A stretch of 64,000 nucleotides of DNA, from the NCBI GenBank assembly GCA_963738575.1, contig CAVTWY010000001.1, forward strand, positions 744,001 to 808,000, written 5' to 3'. Position 1 is the stretch's first letter. The number at the start of each line of letters is the position of its first letter. This DNA comes from CAVTWY01 sp963738575. GTDB taxonomy: Bacteria > Pseudomonadota > Gammaproteobacteria > Burkholderiales > Burkholderiaceae_C. Below are positions 17,149 through 27,084 of this stretch, in pieces. The notes below the pieces were generated by a model. The model had not been told where the DNA came from, did no database searches, and worked only from the letters and a program-made list of their open reading frames with translations. The position numbers were made by a program, and so were the translations under genes.

Positions 17149-18165
17149 ATGACAATGTCGCACCTGCAGTTCTCTCGCCGTGCAATGGCCGTGGTGGCAA
17201 CTGCCACCGTGATGTCACTCAGCATGACGGCGCATGCGCAAAAGACGCTTGAGTTTCGATACGGTCACATGAATCCGCCCACCAGTGCGGCAGGCATGCA
17301 GGCCACGTGGCTGGCTGACGCGATCGCCAAGAACACGGCAGGCCAGGTCAAGGTCACGGTATACCCATCATCGCAGTTGGGTAAACTTCAGGAGTTGGCC
17401 GAAGCCGTCTCGACAGGCACGATCGCCTTGTCACACAACACCGCTGCAGGTATTGGGTCGTTGTACGAGCCGTTTGCTGCGCTTGACACGCCCTACCTGT
17501 ACCGCGATGTCGATCACCTGATGAAGGTCGTCGATGTTGATTCGGCCGTCATGAAGTCGCTCAACGAGGGGTTGGTGAAAGCCGCCGGTGTGCGAGTGCT
17601 CTATGCGTACTACTTTGGCACGCGTCACCTCACGACCAACAAAGCAGTCAAACAACCATCGGACTTGTCGGGCCTGAAGATCCGTGCAATCCCTTTCCCG
17701 ATCTACATGACTGCAGTGGAGTCGATGGGAGCCGTGCCGGTGCCGGTGGATTGGTCTGAAGTGCCCACAGCGCTGGCCACGGGCAAGGTCAACGGGCAAG
17801 AGAATCCAGTCAATGTGGTGCTGTCGTCCAAGCTGTACGAGTCGCAGTCGCACCTGATGCTGACGGGGCACATCATGAATGCGCAAGTGATCGTGATCAA
17901 CGAGAAGGTGTGGCAAGGCCTGACACCCGAGCATCGTCGCTAGGTCACGGCAGCAGCGGTTGAGGTGCGCAAACGTGCAACCGATATGGTGCGAGAGTCG
18001 GAGGCCGACGAGACAGCCAAACTCAAAACGCTGAAGATGACCGTTATTGGGACGGCCGAAGGGTTGGATGTGGCGTCGTTCAGAGCCGCCGCGCGCAAGG
18101 CGATTGATCAAAAGTTTGCCGCCAAATACGGCGATCTCTACAAAACCATCGAAGCGGTTCGGTGA
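17149..18165 (+). pseudogene. dctP: TRAP transporter substrate-binding protein (DctP family), interrupted by an in-frame TAG
   Basis: AAGGAGG precedes the ATG. The first 264 codons give a normal DctP receptor: Sec leader ending AHAQ, FRYGHMNPPTSAAG, VYPSSQLGKLQELAEAV, and LSGLKIRAIPFPIYM. Codon 265 at 17941-17943 is TAG, following PEHRR. The same frame then continues without shift through VTAAAVEVRKRATDMV to TGA at 18163-18165, exactly where a DctP C-terminal helix is expected. A one-base CAG-to-TAG change would explain it. Unless the amber codon is read through or suppressed, the receptor loses about 74 residues and is probably non-functional. The dctQ GTG overlaps the final stop. Confidence 0.88.
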
Positions 18166-18707
18166 GCGGCGAGCCTACCCACGCCAGCAGCCACGGCGTG
18201 GCGGCAGGGCCGCTTCGCCGCTGGTTGTTACCCGTGTGCGTGGCTTTCGAATGGGTGGCCATGGCGATGTTGGTGGTGGCCACCACCGCCATCATGGTTG
18301 AAGTGTTTGCGCGTGGGCTTTTATCGATAGGGCTGCCCGGCGCGGGTGAGCTGGCTCGCTTTGCAGGGCTGGCGCTGATCTTCTTGACGGTGCCTTTGCT
18401 GCTGGCAAACGACGCACACGTCAAAGTTGACCTGTTGTCGGCGCGCACCAGCGGTAAGCGTAAACGCGCGCTGCACTTGTTTAACGAGTTGGCGACCTTG
18501 GCGTTTTGCGCTTTCTTCTTGGTGGCTTGCTGGTGGTTCATGCAGCGTGCAGCGCGCTTTTCATCGCCCGCGCTCGCCATTCCAAACATCATCTACTACG
18601 CACCCGCCATCGCTGGCATGGTGCTGACCACACTGGTGGCCGTTGATCGCTTGTGGGGCTTTGCGACTCAACGTGAAGCGCGCGCTGAGGTCTCGACACC
18701 ATGTTGA
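18162..18707 (+). CDS. dctQ: TRAP transporter small permease (DctQ family)
   Basis: The 181-residue membrane protein has four predicted helices, for example CVAFEWVAMAMLVVATTAIM near 25-45 and FCAFFLVACWWFM near 110. It contains the family segment GAGELARFAGLALIFL. It bridges the DctP receptor and DctM channel in sodium-driven uptake of carboxylates or sugar acids. GTG at 18162 overlaps the dctP stop (GTGA), and dctM overlaps its end. The gene itself is intact, but both partner genes are damaged. Confidence 0.88.
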   Translation: MSGEPTHASSHGVAAGPLRRWLLPVCVAFEWVAMAMLVVATTAIMVEVFARGLLSIGLPGAGELARFAGLALIFLTVPLLLANDAHVKVDLLSARTSGKRKRALHLFNELATLAFCAFFLVACWWFMQRAARFSSPALAIPNIIYYAPAIAGMVLTTLVAVDRLWGFATQREARAEVSTPC

Positions 18708-19983
18708 GTTTGACTGCCACGCTTTTGTTCTTTGGGCTGCTTCTTGTGGGGGCACCGGTGGCGGTATCACTCGGGCTGAGTTCGGCACTTGCGCTGTGGT
18801 GGTTTGACATGCCGCTGGCGGTGATTGCACAACGAATCGTCAATTCACTCGATTCAACAACGCTGCTGGCGGTGCCGATGTTCATCTTTGCTGCCGCACT
18901 CTTCAACGTGACCGGACTCAGCATACGCAGCTCTTTGACTTCATCCGCATGCTCATTGGCCGCATTCGCGGAGGTCTGGGCTACGTGACGGTGCTGACAC
19001 ACCTGGTTTTCTCGGGCGTGTCGGGCGCTGCATTGGCGGATATCGGCGCGCTGGGCAAGATCCAAATCGACATGATGCGAGAGCAGCGCTACAACGACCG
19101 TTTCTCCGTTGGCATCTGCATGGCTGCCGCCACGCTGGGGCCCATCTTTCCGCCGTCGATTCCGCTGGTGATTTTTGCGATGGCGGCCGAGATATCGCCC
19201 GTCAAAGTGCTGATCGCCGGCATCGTTCCTTCGCTCATCATTGCTGCCTTCTTGATGGGCATGGTTTGGTGGATCGCGCGCCGCGAAGGGTTGCCGACCG
19301 ACACCATTCGTTTTACACGCGCGCAGTTTTTCAAGCGCCTTTGGTACGCCATGCCAGCGCTCTTGGCGCCTGTGGTGTTGATCGGTGGCATTTTGCTCGG
19401 CATCTTTGGCGAAACAGAGGCCGCCGCAGTGACTGTGGTTTACGCCTTGCTGACGGGTCGCTTTTTTTACCGTGCACTTACGTGGCGTGGCTTTGTCGAC
19501 GCCATGCGCGAGACAGTGCGATCTACTGCAGGGGTGATGTTCATTGTGGGCGCTGCAGCGCTGTTTGCATGGGTGCTGACGATTGACCAGGTGCCGACGA
19601 TGGCTGCTGACTTGCTGTTGTCCTTGTCCAAAGATCCTTGGGTGCTGCTGGTGATCGTGAACGTGTTGTTGCTGCTGATCGGCATGGTGATGGAGACGAT
19701 CGCTGCGATCTTGATCTTGGCGCCCATCATCGTGCCGGCATTGGCGGTGGCTGGGGTCGACCCCGTGCATCTGGCGGTCGTGGTGGTTCTGAACCTCATG
19801 ATCGGGCTGATGACGCCCCCGGTGGGCATGAGCCTCTACATGGTGAGTACGGTGGCGAGCATGCCGGTTGACAAGGTGATCCGGGCCGCAGTCCCGTGGA
19901 TCGTTTGTTTGTTGTTGTCGCTAGCGGCGGTCACGTTTTTTCCGGCAGCGTCCACCTGGCTGCCTAACTTGATGCTTAAATAA
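18701..19983 (+). pseudogene. dctM: TRAP transporter large permease (DctM family), frameshifted
   Basis: The first frame starts at ATG 18701 and encodes a normal DctM N-terminus with VPMFIFAAALFNVTG. It then leaves the family pattern and stops at 18988. The second frame picks up at HTQLFDFIRMLIGRIRGG and continues to 19983 with GVSGAALADIGALG and FPPSIPLVIFAM. The break is at about 18919-18922 and corresponds to one lost base. Restored, the protein would have about 427 residues, the usual DctM length. As written the 12-helix channel is destroyed. Confidence 0.9.
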
Positions 19984-20006
19984 CTGCTGAACCAGGACAC
20001 CCATCC

Positions 20007-20549
20007 ATGAGCCGTTTTTTTGGAGAGATTCGCCAAGTGGCTTACATCGTGCCCGACATCGAGGCGGCAATGGCGCATTGGTCGCGGGTGATGGGGGTTG
20101 GCCCTTGGTTCTACAACCCGCGCGTGCCCATTCGCAATTACCACTTTCGGGGTCAATCCTACGAGCCGCATAACTCGGTGGCGCTGGCCAATGCGGGGGC
20201 ACTACAAATCGAGCTGCTTCAACCACGCAATGAGGTGCCGTCGATGTACCGCGACTTTTTGCAAGCCGGCCATCGTGGTGTGCAGCACGTGGCGTATTGG
20301 ACTGAACACTTTGACGCTGATTTGGCGCGTGCCCAAGCTGCGGGCTTCAAGGTCTGCATGGGTGGCGAAGTGGGCGACAACGGTCGCTTTGTGTACTTTG
20401 ACGATGCGTCGGGTTTGCCGGGCACCACGATTGAGTTGTCCGAGGTGGCCGGGCCCAAAGGGCGGATGTTTTCGCTCATCCGTGAAGCAGCCAACGGTTG
20501 GATGGGTGACAACCCGGTGCGGCCCTTTCCTGAACTCAGCCAGCTGTGA
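20007..20549 (+). CDS. VOC-family (glyoxalase-like) protein
   Basis: The 180-residue single-domain VOC protein has the pattern RQVAYIVPDIEAAMAHW and GVQHVAYWTEHFDADL. Possible metal ligands are the His of VQHVAYW and the Glu of TTIELSEV. Related proteins are lactoylglutathione-lyase-like isomerases or epimerases of unknown substrate. It lies between the TRAP genes and the RuBisCO-like gene, which overlaps its stop (GTGA). An isomerisation step in the same acid-sugar pathway is plausible but unproven. Confidence 0.8.
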   Translation: MSRFFGEIRQVAYIVPDIEAAMAHWSRVMGVGPWFYNPRVPIRNYHFRGQSYEPHNSVALANAGALQIELLQPRNEVPSMYRDFLQAGHRGVQHVAYWTEHFDADLARAQAAGFKVCMGGEVGDNGRFVYFDDASGLPGTTIELSEVAGPKGRMFSLIREAANGWMGDNPVRPFPELSQL

Positions 20550-21827
20550 TCACCGCCTATGCATTGACGGCGACGTACCTGATCGAGACGCCGCTCGACC
20601 CAGCTCTTGTGGCGCAAACCTTGGCGGGTGAACAAAGCAGCGGAACCTTTGTGCGCGTGGCCGGCGAAAGCGACGCACTGCGTGCACGCAGTCGAGCCAC
20701 GGTTGACAGCATTGAAATGCTAGAGCCGTTGCCTGCGCCAAGCCTTCCGAGCGCTTGGCTGGCGCGACATCACCCGCAAGGCCCCTGGCGCCGTGCGCGC
20801 ATCCGCGTGTCGTTTCCACTGGCCAACATCGGCCACAACTTGCCTGCGCTGTGGGCCACGCTGGTTGGCAATTTGTTTGACCTGGGTGAGACGACGGGTG
20901 TACGACTTGAACACCTTCGAATCCCGCCCGTGTTTCGGGCCCGGTTCGAGCGTCCGCGCCATGGTGTGCAAGGCACACGAGCGTTGGCAGGCGTGGCGCA
21001 AGGCCCGCTGGTGGGTACGATCATCAAACCCAATGTGGGCATGGACGCGCAGGAGACGGCTGCCCTGGTGTCGCAGCTGTGCGCAGCGGGTGTTGACTTC
21101 ATCAAAGACGACGAGTGTTGTGGCGACCCCGAGCACGCGCCCATCGGTGATCGCATTCGTGCTGTGATGGCCGCTGTGCGGCGCCATCAAGACGCCACGG
21201 GCAAAGCGGTCATGATGGCATTTCACATCAGCGATGAACACGATGCCATGCTGCGCCACGCCGATTTGGTAAAGCGCGAAGGGGGCCATTGCTTGATGGT
21301 GAGCCTTAACTGGACGGGGCCATCGGCGGTGCAGAGTCTGCGGCGCCACACCGACCTTGTGATTCACGGGCATCGAAACGGCTTTGGGATGTTTGCGCGC
21401 CACCCTGCACTGGGGATCGACTTTCAACCCTACTCGATGCTGTGGCGCTTGAGCGGCGTTGATCACATGCACGTGCACGGCTTGAACGGCAAGTTTGCGC
21501 AAGATGATGACGAGGTGATTGCTTCCGCTCGCGATTGCTTGACGCCTTTGGCCGATCCCATGGATGCTGGCGATGTGGTGATGCCCGCTTTCAGCTCGGG
21601 TCAATGGGCGGGCACACTACCCACCACCTTGGACGTGGTGCCCAGCGGCGACTTGATGTTTATGTGCGGGCGGCATCTTGGCTCATCCTGGTGGCGCTGC
21701 GGCCGGTGTTGCGAGCGTGCGAGATGCATGGGCTGCGTGGCAGGCTGGTCAACCCCTTGATGACGCGGCGCGCCAGGCACCGGCTTTGCGTCAAGCACTT
21801 GGGTTTTTTGGCAAAAAAGCGCACTGA
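20546..21827 (+). pseudogene. RuBisCO-like protein (form IV large-subunit family), C-terminus frameshifted
   Basis: The GTG at 20546 overlaps the VOC stop. The first ~375 residues are a clear RLP: IIKPNVGM, the carbamylated-Lys motif DFIKDDE, HISDE, HGHRNGFG, loop-6 GLNGKFAQDDD, and FSSGQW. After LMFMCG the frame changes. Adding two G at about 21668-21671 restores the family's GGGILAHPGG phosphate loop and a normal end at 21825-21827, just before the kinase. As written, the terminal 50 or so residues are replaced by unrelated sequence and phosphate binding is lost. RLPs beside DUF1537 kinases are known in D-apionate catabolism (OiaX/OiaT types). That assignment is inference. Confidence 0.85.
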
Positions 21828-21834
21828 GATACGA

Positions 21835-23190
21835 ATGGGTGATCAAGCAGCACAACCTGAATCACGCGACGCGTCGCAACCACGCTACGCTTGGTACGGT
21901 GACGACTTTACCGGTGCTGCCGACACACTGGCCACCATCGCAGCGGCAGGGTGGCGGGCGTGCTTGTTTTTGCAAGCACCAACAGCGAAGCAGTTAGCGT
22001 GCGTCGGCCCGCTTGACGCTTTGGGCGTGGCTGGCACGTCGCGCGCTTTGACACCCGACGGTCAACGCAGCGAGATGCAGGCCGTGGCCGCGTTGTTCAA
22101 GACGCTGGCGCCCTCCTTGACGCACTACAAGTGCTGCTCGACGTTTGACAGCGCACCGACCGTGGGCAACTTGTGGGTTGGGCTGCAATGCCTTCGGCAT
22201 GAGGGTCATCGTGGGCCCGTGCTGGTGCTTGGTGGGCAACCTAGCCTGGGGCGCTATTGCGCATTTGGTGAGTTGTACGCCACCGCAGGGCAAGACGGAG
22301 AGGTGCATCGAATCGATCGCCACCCCACGATGAGTCGCCACCCTGTCACACCCATGCATGAGGCCGATTTGCGTCGTCACCTTACCGCGCAAGGCCTACC
22401 GACCATCGGATTGGTTGACCTGCGCGTGCTTCATGACGCCGACGCTGCGGCACTTGAGCAGACGATCCAGCGTCACGCCGCCGATGGCTTGCAGGCCGTT
22501 CTGTTTGACGCCACTTCAGGCGAACACCTGCACACCATCGGTCAAGCGTGGTGGATGCGTGCCAAGCGGCATCCACTGCTGGTGCTTGGCGCCAGCAGCG
22601 TGGCGCAGGCGTTGGCGTGCGCATGGCCCAACGCGCCAGGGACGGCACAGGCAACCGTGACGGGTCAGCCACCAACACCAACAGCGCTCAAGGCTGCATT
22701 GACTTTTGTCTTGGCGGGTAGCTTGTCACCCATTACGGCAGCACAGGTTGCCCAAGCGGGCGAAGGCTTTGAGCGTGTGGAGCTTGATGTTGCATCGATG
22801 GTCGCCAGCGACGCGGCGTTGAATGCCCTTGCCAAGCGCTGCGCGGCAGGGCTTGCTGCGGGCCGCTCGGTGCTTGCGTGCACGCCGCCGCACAGGGACG
22901 AAAGCCTCGGCGCCACCGACGTTGCCCAAGCCTGCGGGCGACTGCTCACGCGCGTGTTGACGCAAGCGCCCCTTGTGCGGCGGGTGGGCGTTGCGGGCGG
23001 TGACACATCGAGTTGGGCGTTGCGCGCCTTGGCACCATGGGCACTACAGTGGGCGGGAGCCCTGGCCCCGGGTGTGCCCATGCTCAGGGCGCAGGCCGAT
23101 GATCAACGCGTTGACGGACTTGAGTTGATGCTTAAAGGTGGGCAAATGGGGCCGCCGGACTTGTTCGCCCGATTGCTTGGTGTCCACTGA
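21835..23190 (+). CDS. Four-carbon acid sugar kinase family protein (DUF1537)
   Basis: From ATG 21835 the protein has 451 residues with the two-domain DUF1537 layout. The N-terminal sugar-acid domain starts YAWYGDDFTGAADTLA, and the C-terminal nucleotide domain contains VAGGDTSSWALRAL and LMLKGGQMGPPDLF. Family members phosphorylate erythronate, threonate, or 3-oxo-isoapionate (OiaK). Adjacency to an RLP gene eight bases upstream favours an OiaK-like role in apionate breakdown. The longer upstream frame is rejected because it runs through the RLP gene. The kinase looks intact despite damage to its partners. Confidence 0.85.
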   Translation: MGDQAAQPESRDASQPRYAWYGDDFTGAADTLATIAAAGWRACLFLQAPTAKQLACVGPLDALGVAGTSRALTPDGQRSEMQAVAALFKTLAPSLTHYKCCSTFDSAPTVGNLWVGLQCLRHEGHRGPVLVLGGQPSLGRYCAFGELYATAGQDGEVHRIDRHPTMSRHPVTPMHEADLRRHLTAQGLPTIGLVDLRVLHDADAAALEQTIQRHAADGLQAVLFDATSGEHLHTIGQAWWMRAKRHPLLVLGASSVAQALACAWPNAPGTAQATVTGQPPTPTALKAALTFVLAGSLSPITAAQVAQAGEGFERVELDVASMVASDAALNALAKRCAAGLAAGRSVLACTPPHRDESLGATDVAQACGRLLTRVLTQAPLVRRVGVAGGDTSSWALRALAPWALQWAGALAPGVPMLRAQADDQRVDGLELMLKGGQMGPPDLFARLLGVH

Positions 23191-23232
23191 ACCGGCCGCA
23201 GCCACGGCATCTTGCCGGGTTCGAAGTTGTTC

Positions 23233-24205
23233 CTACTCCGCCGGAATGCCTGCCGCCTTGATGACCTTGCCCCACTTGGCGAGATCGGACTTGATCAGCG
23301 CGGCATAGTCCTGCGGTGTGCCGCCCTGGATCTCGATGCCGGCAGTCTCCAGCTTGGCGCGCACGTCCGGCTGTTTAGCGCCGCATTGATCTCGGCATTG
23401 AGCTTGGCAACGATCGCCTTGGGCGTGCCGGCAGGCGCGAGGAAGCCGCCGTTCGTGTTCGAGTCGTAGCCCTTGAGCCCCTGTTCATCTGCGGTCGGCA
23501 CGTCGGGTAAGGCCGACGTGCGCTTGCGCGTTGACACTGCAACGGCGCGCACGGTGCCGGCCTTCACTTGCGCCTGAATGGCGCTGATCGTGTCGATGTA
23601 GAGCGCTGTGCGCCCGCCGATCAGGTCGGGGTGGGCGGCGGAAGAGCCTTTGTAGGGGACCAGCAGCATCTTGGCGCCGCTGGCCATGCGGAACATCTCT
23701 GCCGCCATTTCCTGCGCGCTGCCGCGGCCAGATGTAGCGACCTTGGCTTCGTCCGGATTGGCCTTCATCCAAGCCACGAATTCGGGCAGCGTCTTGGCAG
23801 GAATCTGCGGGTAGATGGCGAACACCAACGGGACTTCGTGGGTGTAGACGATGGGCTCGAAGCTTGTCTCCGGGTCCCAGCCCAGGTTCTTGAACAGGAA
23901 CTTGTTGATGTTATGGCTGCCGCCCACGATGCCGATCGTGTAGCCATCGGGCGCCGACTTGGCCAAGGCGTCCGTGCCGAGGTTGTTGGACGCGCCGGGC
24001 TTGTTGTCGATGACCACCGGCTGACCCATGGCCGCCGAAGTTTTTCGCCGACGACGCGGGCGATGATGTCGATGGCGCCGCCCGGCGGCGCCGGCACGAT
24101 GATCTTGATGGCGCGGGTCGGATAAGCCTGCGCCAATGCCAGGGCCGGAACCAGGGCGGTTGATGCCGCGACGGCAAGGATCTTCAACAGCGATGTGAGT
24201 TGCAT
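23233..24205 (-). pseudogene. Bug/TctC-family substrate-binding protein with two frameshifts
   Basis: ATG 24205 has AGGAG upstream and opens a Sec leader (ALALAQ) and YPTRAIKIIVPAPPGGAIDI. At about 24036-24045 one base is missing and the frame changes. The next frame carries MGQPVVIDNKPGASNN, the SGRGSAQEMAAEMF region, and PAGTPKAIVAKLNAEIN. At about 23371-23377 a second base is missing. The family C-terminus QPDVRAKLETAGIE continues in the third frame to TAG at 23233. Two independent lesions make a functional receptor unlikely. It is followed upstream on the same strand by an intact SDR and an intact Bug receptor. Confidence 0.87.
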
Positions 24206-24236
24206 GGATGTTCTCCTATGAAGGTGGTGGGCGGTC

Positions 24237-25037
24237 TCAGCCACGCCCAACAAAGGGCATGGCGCTGGCCATGACGGTCATGTTCAGCACGTTGGCATTC
24301 AGTGGCATGGCTGCGATGTGGCGCACCGCATTGGCAACGTGGCTTGCGTCCATCATGGGTTCCGGCGCCACGGTGCCGTTGGCCTGCAGCACGCCGCGCG
24401 TCATGCGCTCAGACAGTTCGGTCAGTGCATTGCCAATGTCGATCTGGCTGGCGACGATGTTGTATGCGCGGCCGTCCAATGCCAGCGCTTTGGTCAGCCC
24501 TGACACGGCGTGCTTGCTGGCGGTGTAGGGCGCCGTGAATGGCCGTGGCGTGTGCGCCGAGATGGAGCCGTTGTTGATGATGCGGCCGCCTTGGGGAGAT
24601 TGGCGGCGCATCAGCCCGAACGCTGCGCGTGCGCACAAGAACACGCCAGTCACGTTGGTGTTGAGCACACTGAACCATTTGTCCAGTGGCAACTCGTCCA
24701 TCGGGACGGCCGGCGCATTCACGCCGGCATTGTTGAACAGCACGTCGAGGCGGCCGAAGCGGCGCTCGATGGTGTCGAACAGCGACTGCACGCTGGCTGG
24801 CTCGCACACATCGGTGGGTACGGCCATGGCCACTTGGCTGCGCGCTGCGGCTTCGGCTGCCAGCGCCTGCAAGGGCTCTGCACGACGACCCGCCAGCACC
24901 ACGCTAAACCCGTCGTTCAACAGCCCAAGCGCCACCGCGCGGCCGATGCCGCTGCCCGCGCCGGTGATTAGGGCGATCTTGCTGGACACGGGTTTATTCA
25001 CAGGATCGATCATGGCTTGAAAGCTTTGCTGTGGCAT
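24237..25037 (-). CDS. Short-chain dehydrogenase/reductase (SDR)
   Basis: The 266-residue classical SDR has the NAD(P)-binding TGAGSGIG near residue 27, NNAG in LDVLFNNAGVN, and the catalytic Ser in NGSISAHTP with YTASK (YxxxK). It should interconvert an alcohol and a ketone; the substrate is unknown. The ATG at 25037 abuts the TGA of the upstream Bug receptor (TGA-ATG), so the two are translationally linked; ATG 25013 is an alternative. It is intact between damaged neighbours. Confidence 0.9.
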   Translation of the reverse strand: MPQQSFQAMIDPVNKPVSSKIALITGAGSGIGRAVALGLLNDGFSVVLAGRRAEPLQALAAEAAARSQVAMAVPTDVCEPASVQSLFDTIERRFGRLDVLFNNAGVNAPAVPMDELPLDKWFSVLNTNVTGVFLCARAAFGLMRRQSPQGGRIINNGSISAHTPRPFTAPYTASKHAVSGLTKALALDGRAYNIVASQIDIGNALTELSERMTRGVLQANGTVAPEPMMDASHVANAVRHIAAMPLNANVLNMTVMASAMPFVGRG

Positions 25038-26015
25038 TCAGTCGACGGTGATCTTGCGGCTGCGAATGATCTGCTCGTAGCGTGCCCTGTCAGTGTCGAT
25101 CAGCTTCGCGAACGCCTGGGGTGTGGTGGTGCGTGGCACGCCGCCCAAAGAGATGAAGCGCGCTTTGACTGCTTCGTCGGCCATGACGGCACGAATATCG
25201 GTTGCGATCTTGTCCACGATATCCTGCGGTGTGCCTGCAGGTGCCAGAACACCTAACCACGATATTGCATTGAACCCAGGAAGCACGGTCTCCGCGAAAG
25301 TGGGCACATCGGGCAGTGCCGGCACACGCTTGTCCCCCGTCACGGCCAGGGCCCGCAGCTTCCCTGCCTTGAGGTGTCCCGATGCTTCGAGCACCGTCAG
25401 AAATGACAACTGCACGTGGCCTGCAATGAGGTCGGCGATCGCCGGACCGCCGCCCCGGTACGGCACATGCACGATGAAGGTACCCGTGCTGACCTTGAAC
25501 ATCTCGGCCGCCAGGTGGGGCGCACCGCCAGCGCCCGCGCTGCTGTACGTGAGTTGCCCCGGCTGCGATTTCGCCAGAGCGATGAATTCTTTGGCCGTCT
25601 TGGCCGAAACCATGGGGTTGACCATCATCGCCAGCGGCAGTTCGACGACCAGCGTGATGGGTGTGAACGCCTTGTCCGGGTCGTAGGGCAGCTTGCGGTA
25701 CAGCGACGGATTGATCGATTGCGTTCCAATGTTGCCCAGCAGCAGGGTGTAGCCGTCCGGTTTGGCCTTGGCGACAAGGTCAGCGCCGATCTGTCCCGCT
25801 GCGCCGCCCTTGTTCTCCACCACCACGGTCTGTCCCCACAGCTTGCCCAGGTGCTCGGCCAGGATGCGACCGCCGGTGTCGGTGCCGCCCCCAGGCGGGA
25901 ATGGAACCACCAACGTCACCGGCCTGGAAGGGAAGGCGGTTTGCGCGAAGCTGTGGGCGTGGGCTGCCGCACCGAGGATGCAGGCCAGCACGAGCGCGAT
26001 GCGTTGGGTCAGCAT
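25038..26015 (-). CDS. Bug/TctC-family substrate-binding protein
   Basis: The 325-residue receptor has a Sec leader (ILGAAAHAHSFAQ) and then FPSRPVTLVVPFPPGGGTD, VVENKGGAAGQIGAD and LPYDPDKAFTPITLV. It is intact and precedes the SDR with no gap. Upstream on the same strand is the broken 2-hydroxyacid dehydrogenase. If it belongs to one catabolic operon with that enzyme, the operon may transport a hydroxy acid. Confidence 0.9.
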   Translation of the reverse strand: MLTQRIALVLACILGAAAHAHSFAQTAFPSRPVTLVVPFPPGGGTDTGGRILAEHLGKLWGQTVVVENKGGAAGQIGADLVAKAKPDGYTLLLGNIGTQSINPSLYRKLPYDPDKAFTPITLVVELPLAMMVNPMVSAKTAKEFIALAKSQPGQLTYSSAGAGGAPHLAAEMFKVSTGTFIVHVPYRGGGPAIADLIAGHVQLSFLTVLEASGHLKAGKLRALAVTGDKRVPALPDVPTFAETVLPGFNAISWLGVLAPAGTPQDIVDKIATDIRAVMADEAVKARFISLGGVPRTTTPQAFAKLIDTDRARYEQIIRSRKITVD

Positions 26016-26070
26016 GAACTTGTCTCCGTCGTGTTTTTGGCGTGAGGCGCGAGGCGTCGGCGCCTGTGCC

Positions 26071-27027
26071 TCAGGTGGTCAGGCTCATCGCCGGGCGCTG
26101 GCCCGCCAGCGCCTGCGCGAGGCTTTCGAGCACCATCTCGCCCATGGCGGTGCGCGTTTCCCACGTGGCGCTGGCGCGGTGTGCCTGCAAGGTCACGCTG
26201 TCCGACTGGCGCAGCGCCAGCGGCACGCGGGGTTCGTCGACGAACACGTCCAGGCCCGCACCCGCGATGCGGCCGGCGGCGAGCGCCTCGGTCAGGTCAG
26301 CCTCGTTGACCAGGCGGCCGCGGGCGACGTTGACCACGAAGCCGCGCGGGCCCAGCGCTTCGAGGACGGCCGCATCGACGATGCCCTCGGCCTTGTCGGC
26401 GGCCGCGCAAAGCACCAGCGCGTCGGAGTCCTGCGCGAGATCCACCAGGTTCGGCACGAAGCGGTGCCCGACGTCGTCCATGGCGCGCAGGTCGGTGTAG
26501 CTGATCGGGCAGCCGAAAGCAGCCGCGCGAACCGCGACGGCGCGGCCCACCCGCCCCATGCCGACGATGCCGACGCGCATGCCGCTGAACCGGCGGGCCA
26601 GCGGGATCGCGCTGGGCTGGGGGTGAAGTTCCCACTGGCCGTCGCGCACGAAGCGATCCCCGGCGCACAGGTTTCTGCAAGCAGCGATCAGCAGCCCAAT
26701 GGCCAGATCGGCGACGTCTTCGGTCAGCGCGCCCAAGGGTCGCGGTGACGGGCACGCCACGGGCGCGGCAGTAAGCCAGGTCCACGGCATCGGTGCCGAC
26801 GCCGTTGACGGCGACCACCTTGAGTACTGGGCAGCTGCTCCAGCATCGTTCGAGAAATGCCGGTGTGCCCACCGGTGATGGCGGCATCGATGGATGCGCC
26901 ATGCTCACGCAACCAGGTCTCCTTGTCCGACACCTCGAAGAACTTGTGGACGGTGTAGCGCGACCGCGAGCTCGTCGTTGATCGCCGGGATCAGGATCGG
27001 ATTGAGTTGCAGGACCTGGGGTTTCAT
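26071..27027 (-). pseudogene. D-2-hydroxyacid dehydrogenase, at least three frameshifts
   Basis: ATG 27027 starts KPQVLQLNPILIPAINDEL and then the frame breaks at about 26957-26968. The second frame gives VHKFFEVSDKETWLREHGA and breaks at 26822-26832. The third gives VLKVVAVNGVGTDAVDLAY and has an extra base at 26731-26740. The final frame covers the Rossmann GIVGMGRVGRAVA, VNVARGRLVNE and DVFVDEPRVP, ending at 26071. Joined, the pieces form a normal D-isomer dehydrogenase of about 315 residues. The late catalytic His of the family may lie in LQAHRASAT. It is a pseudogene unless the sequence is wrong. Confidence 0.88.
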
Positions 27028-27047
27028 GGACGGCATCTTAGAAATGG

Positions 27048-27084
27048 ATTGACATGACAGTCAATATTGATCTATAAAATCAAT
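27048..27084 (+). promoter_or_regulatory. Divergent promoter with two adjacent inverted repeats
   Basis: The sequence has TTGACA at 27049-27054 and TATAAA at 27073-27078, 18 bases apart, a good sigma-70 promoter for the plus-strand gene. Two inverted repeats overlap it: ATTGAC-N6-GTCAAT at 27048-27065 and ATTGAT-N7-ATCAAT at 27066-27084. The similar half-sites suggest one regulator binding twice over -35 and -10, a repressor layout. The genes on both sides are frameshifted. Confidence 0.55.

Noticed and set aside
21535..21834. Long upstream extension of the DUF1537 frame
   Set aside because: It translates the RuBisCO-like gene's 3' end in another frame; the kinase fold starts only after ATG 21835.
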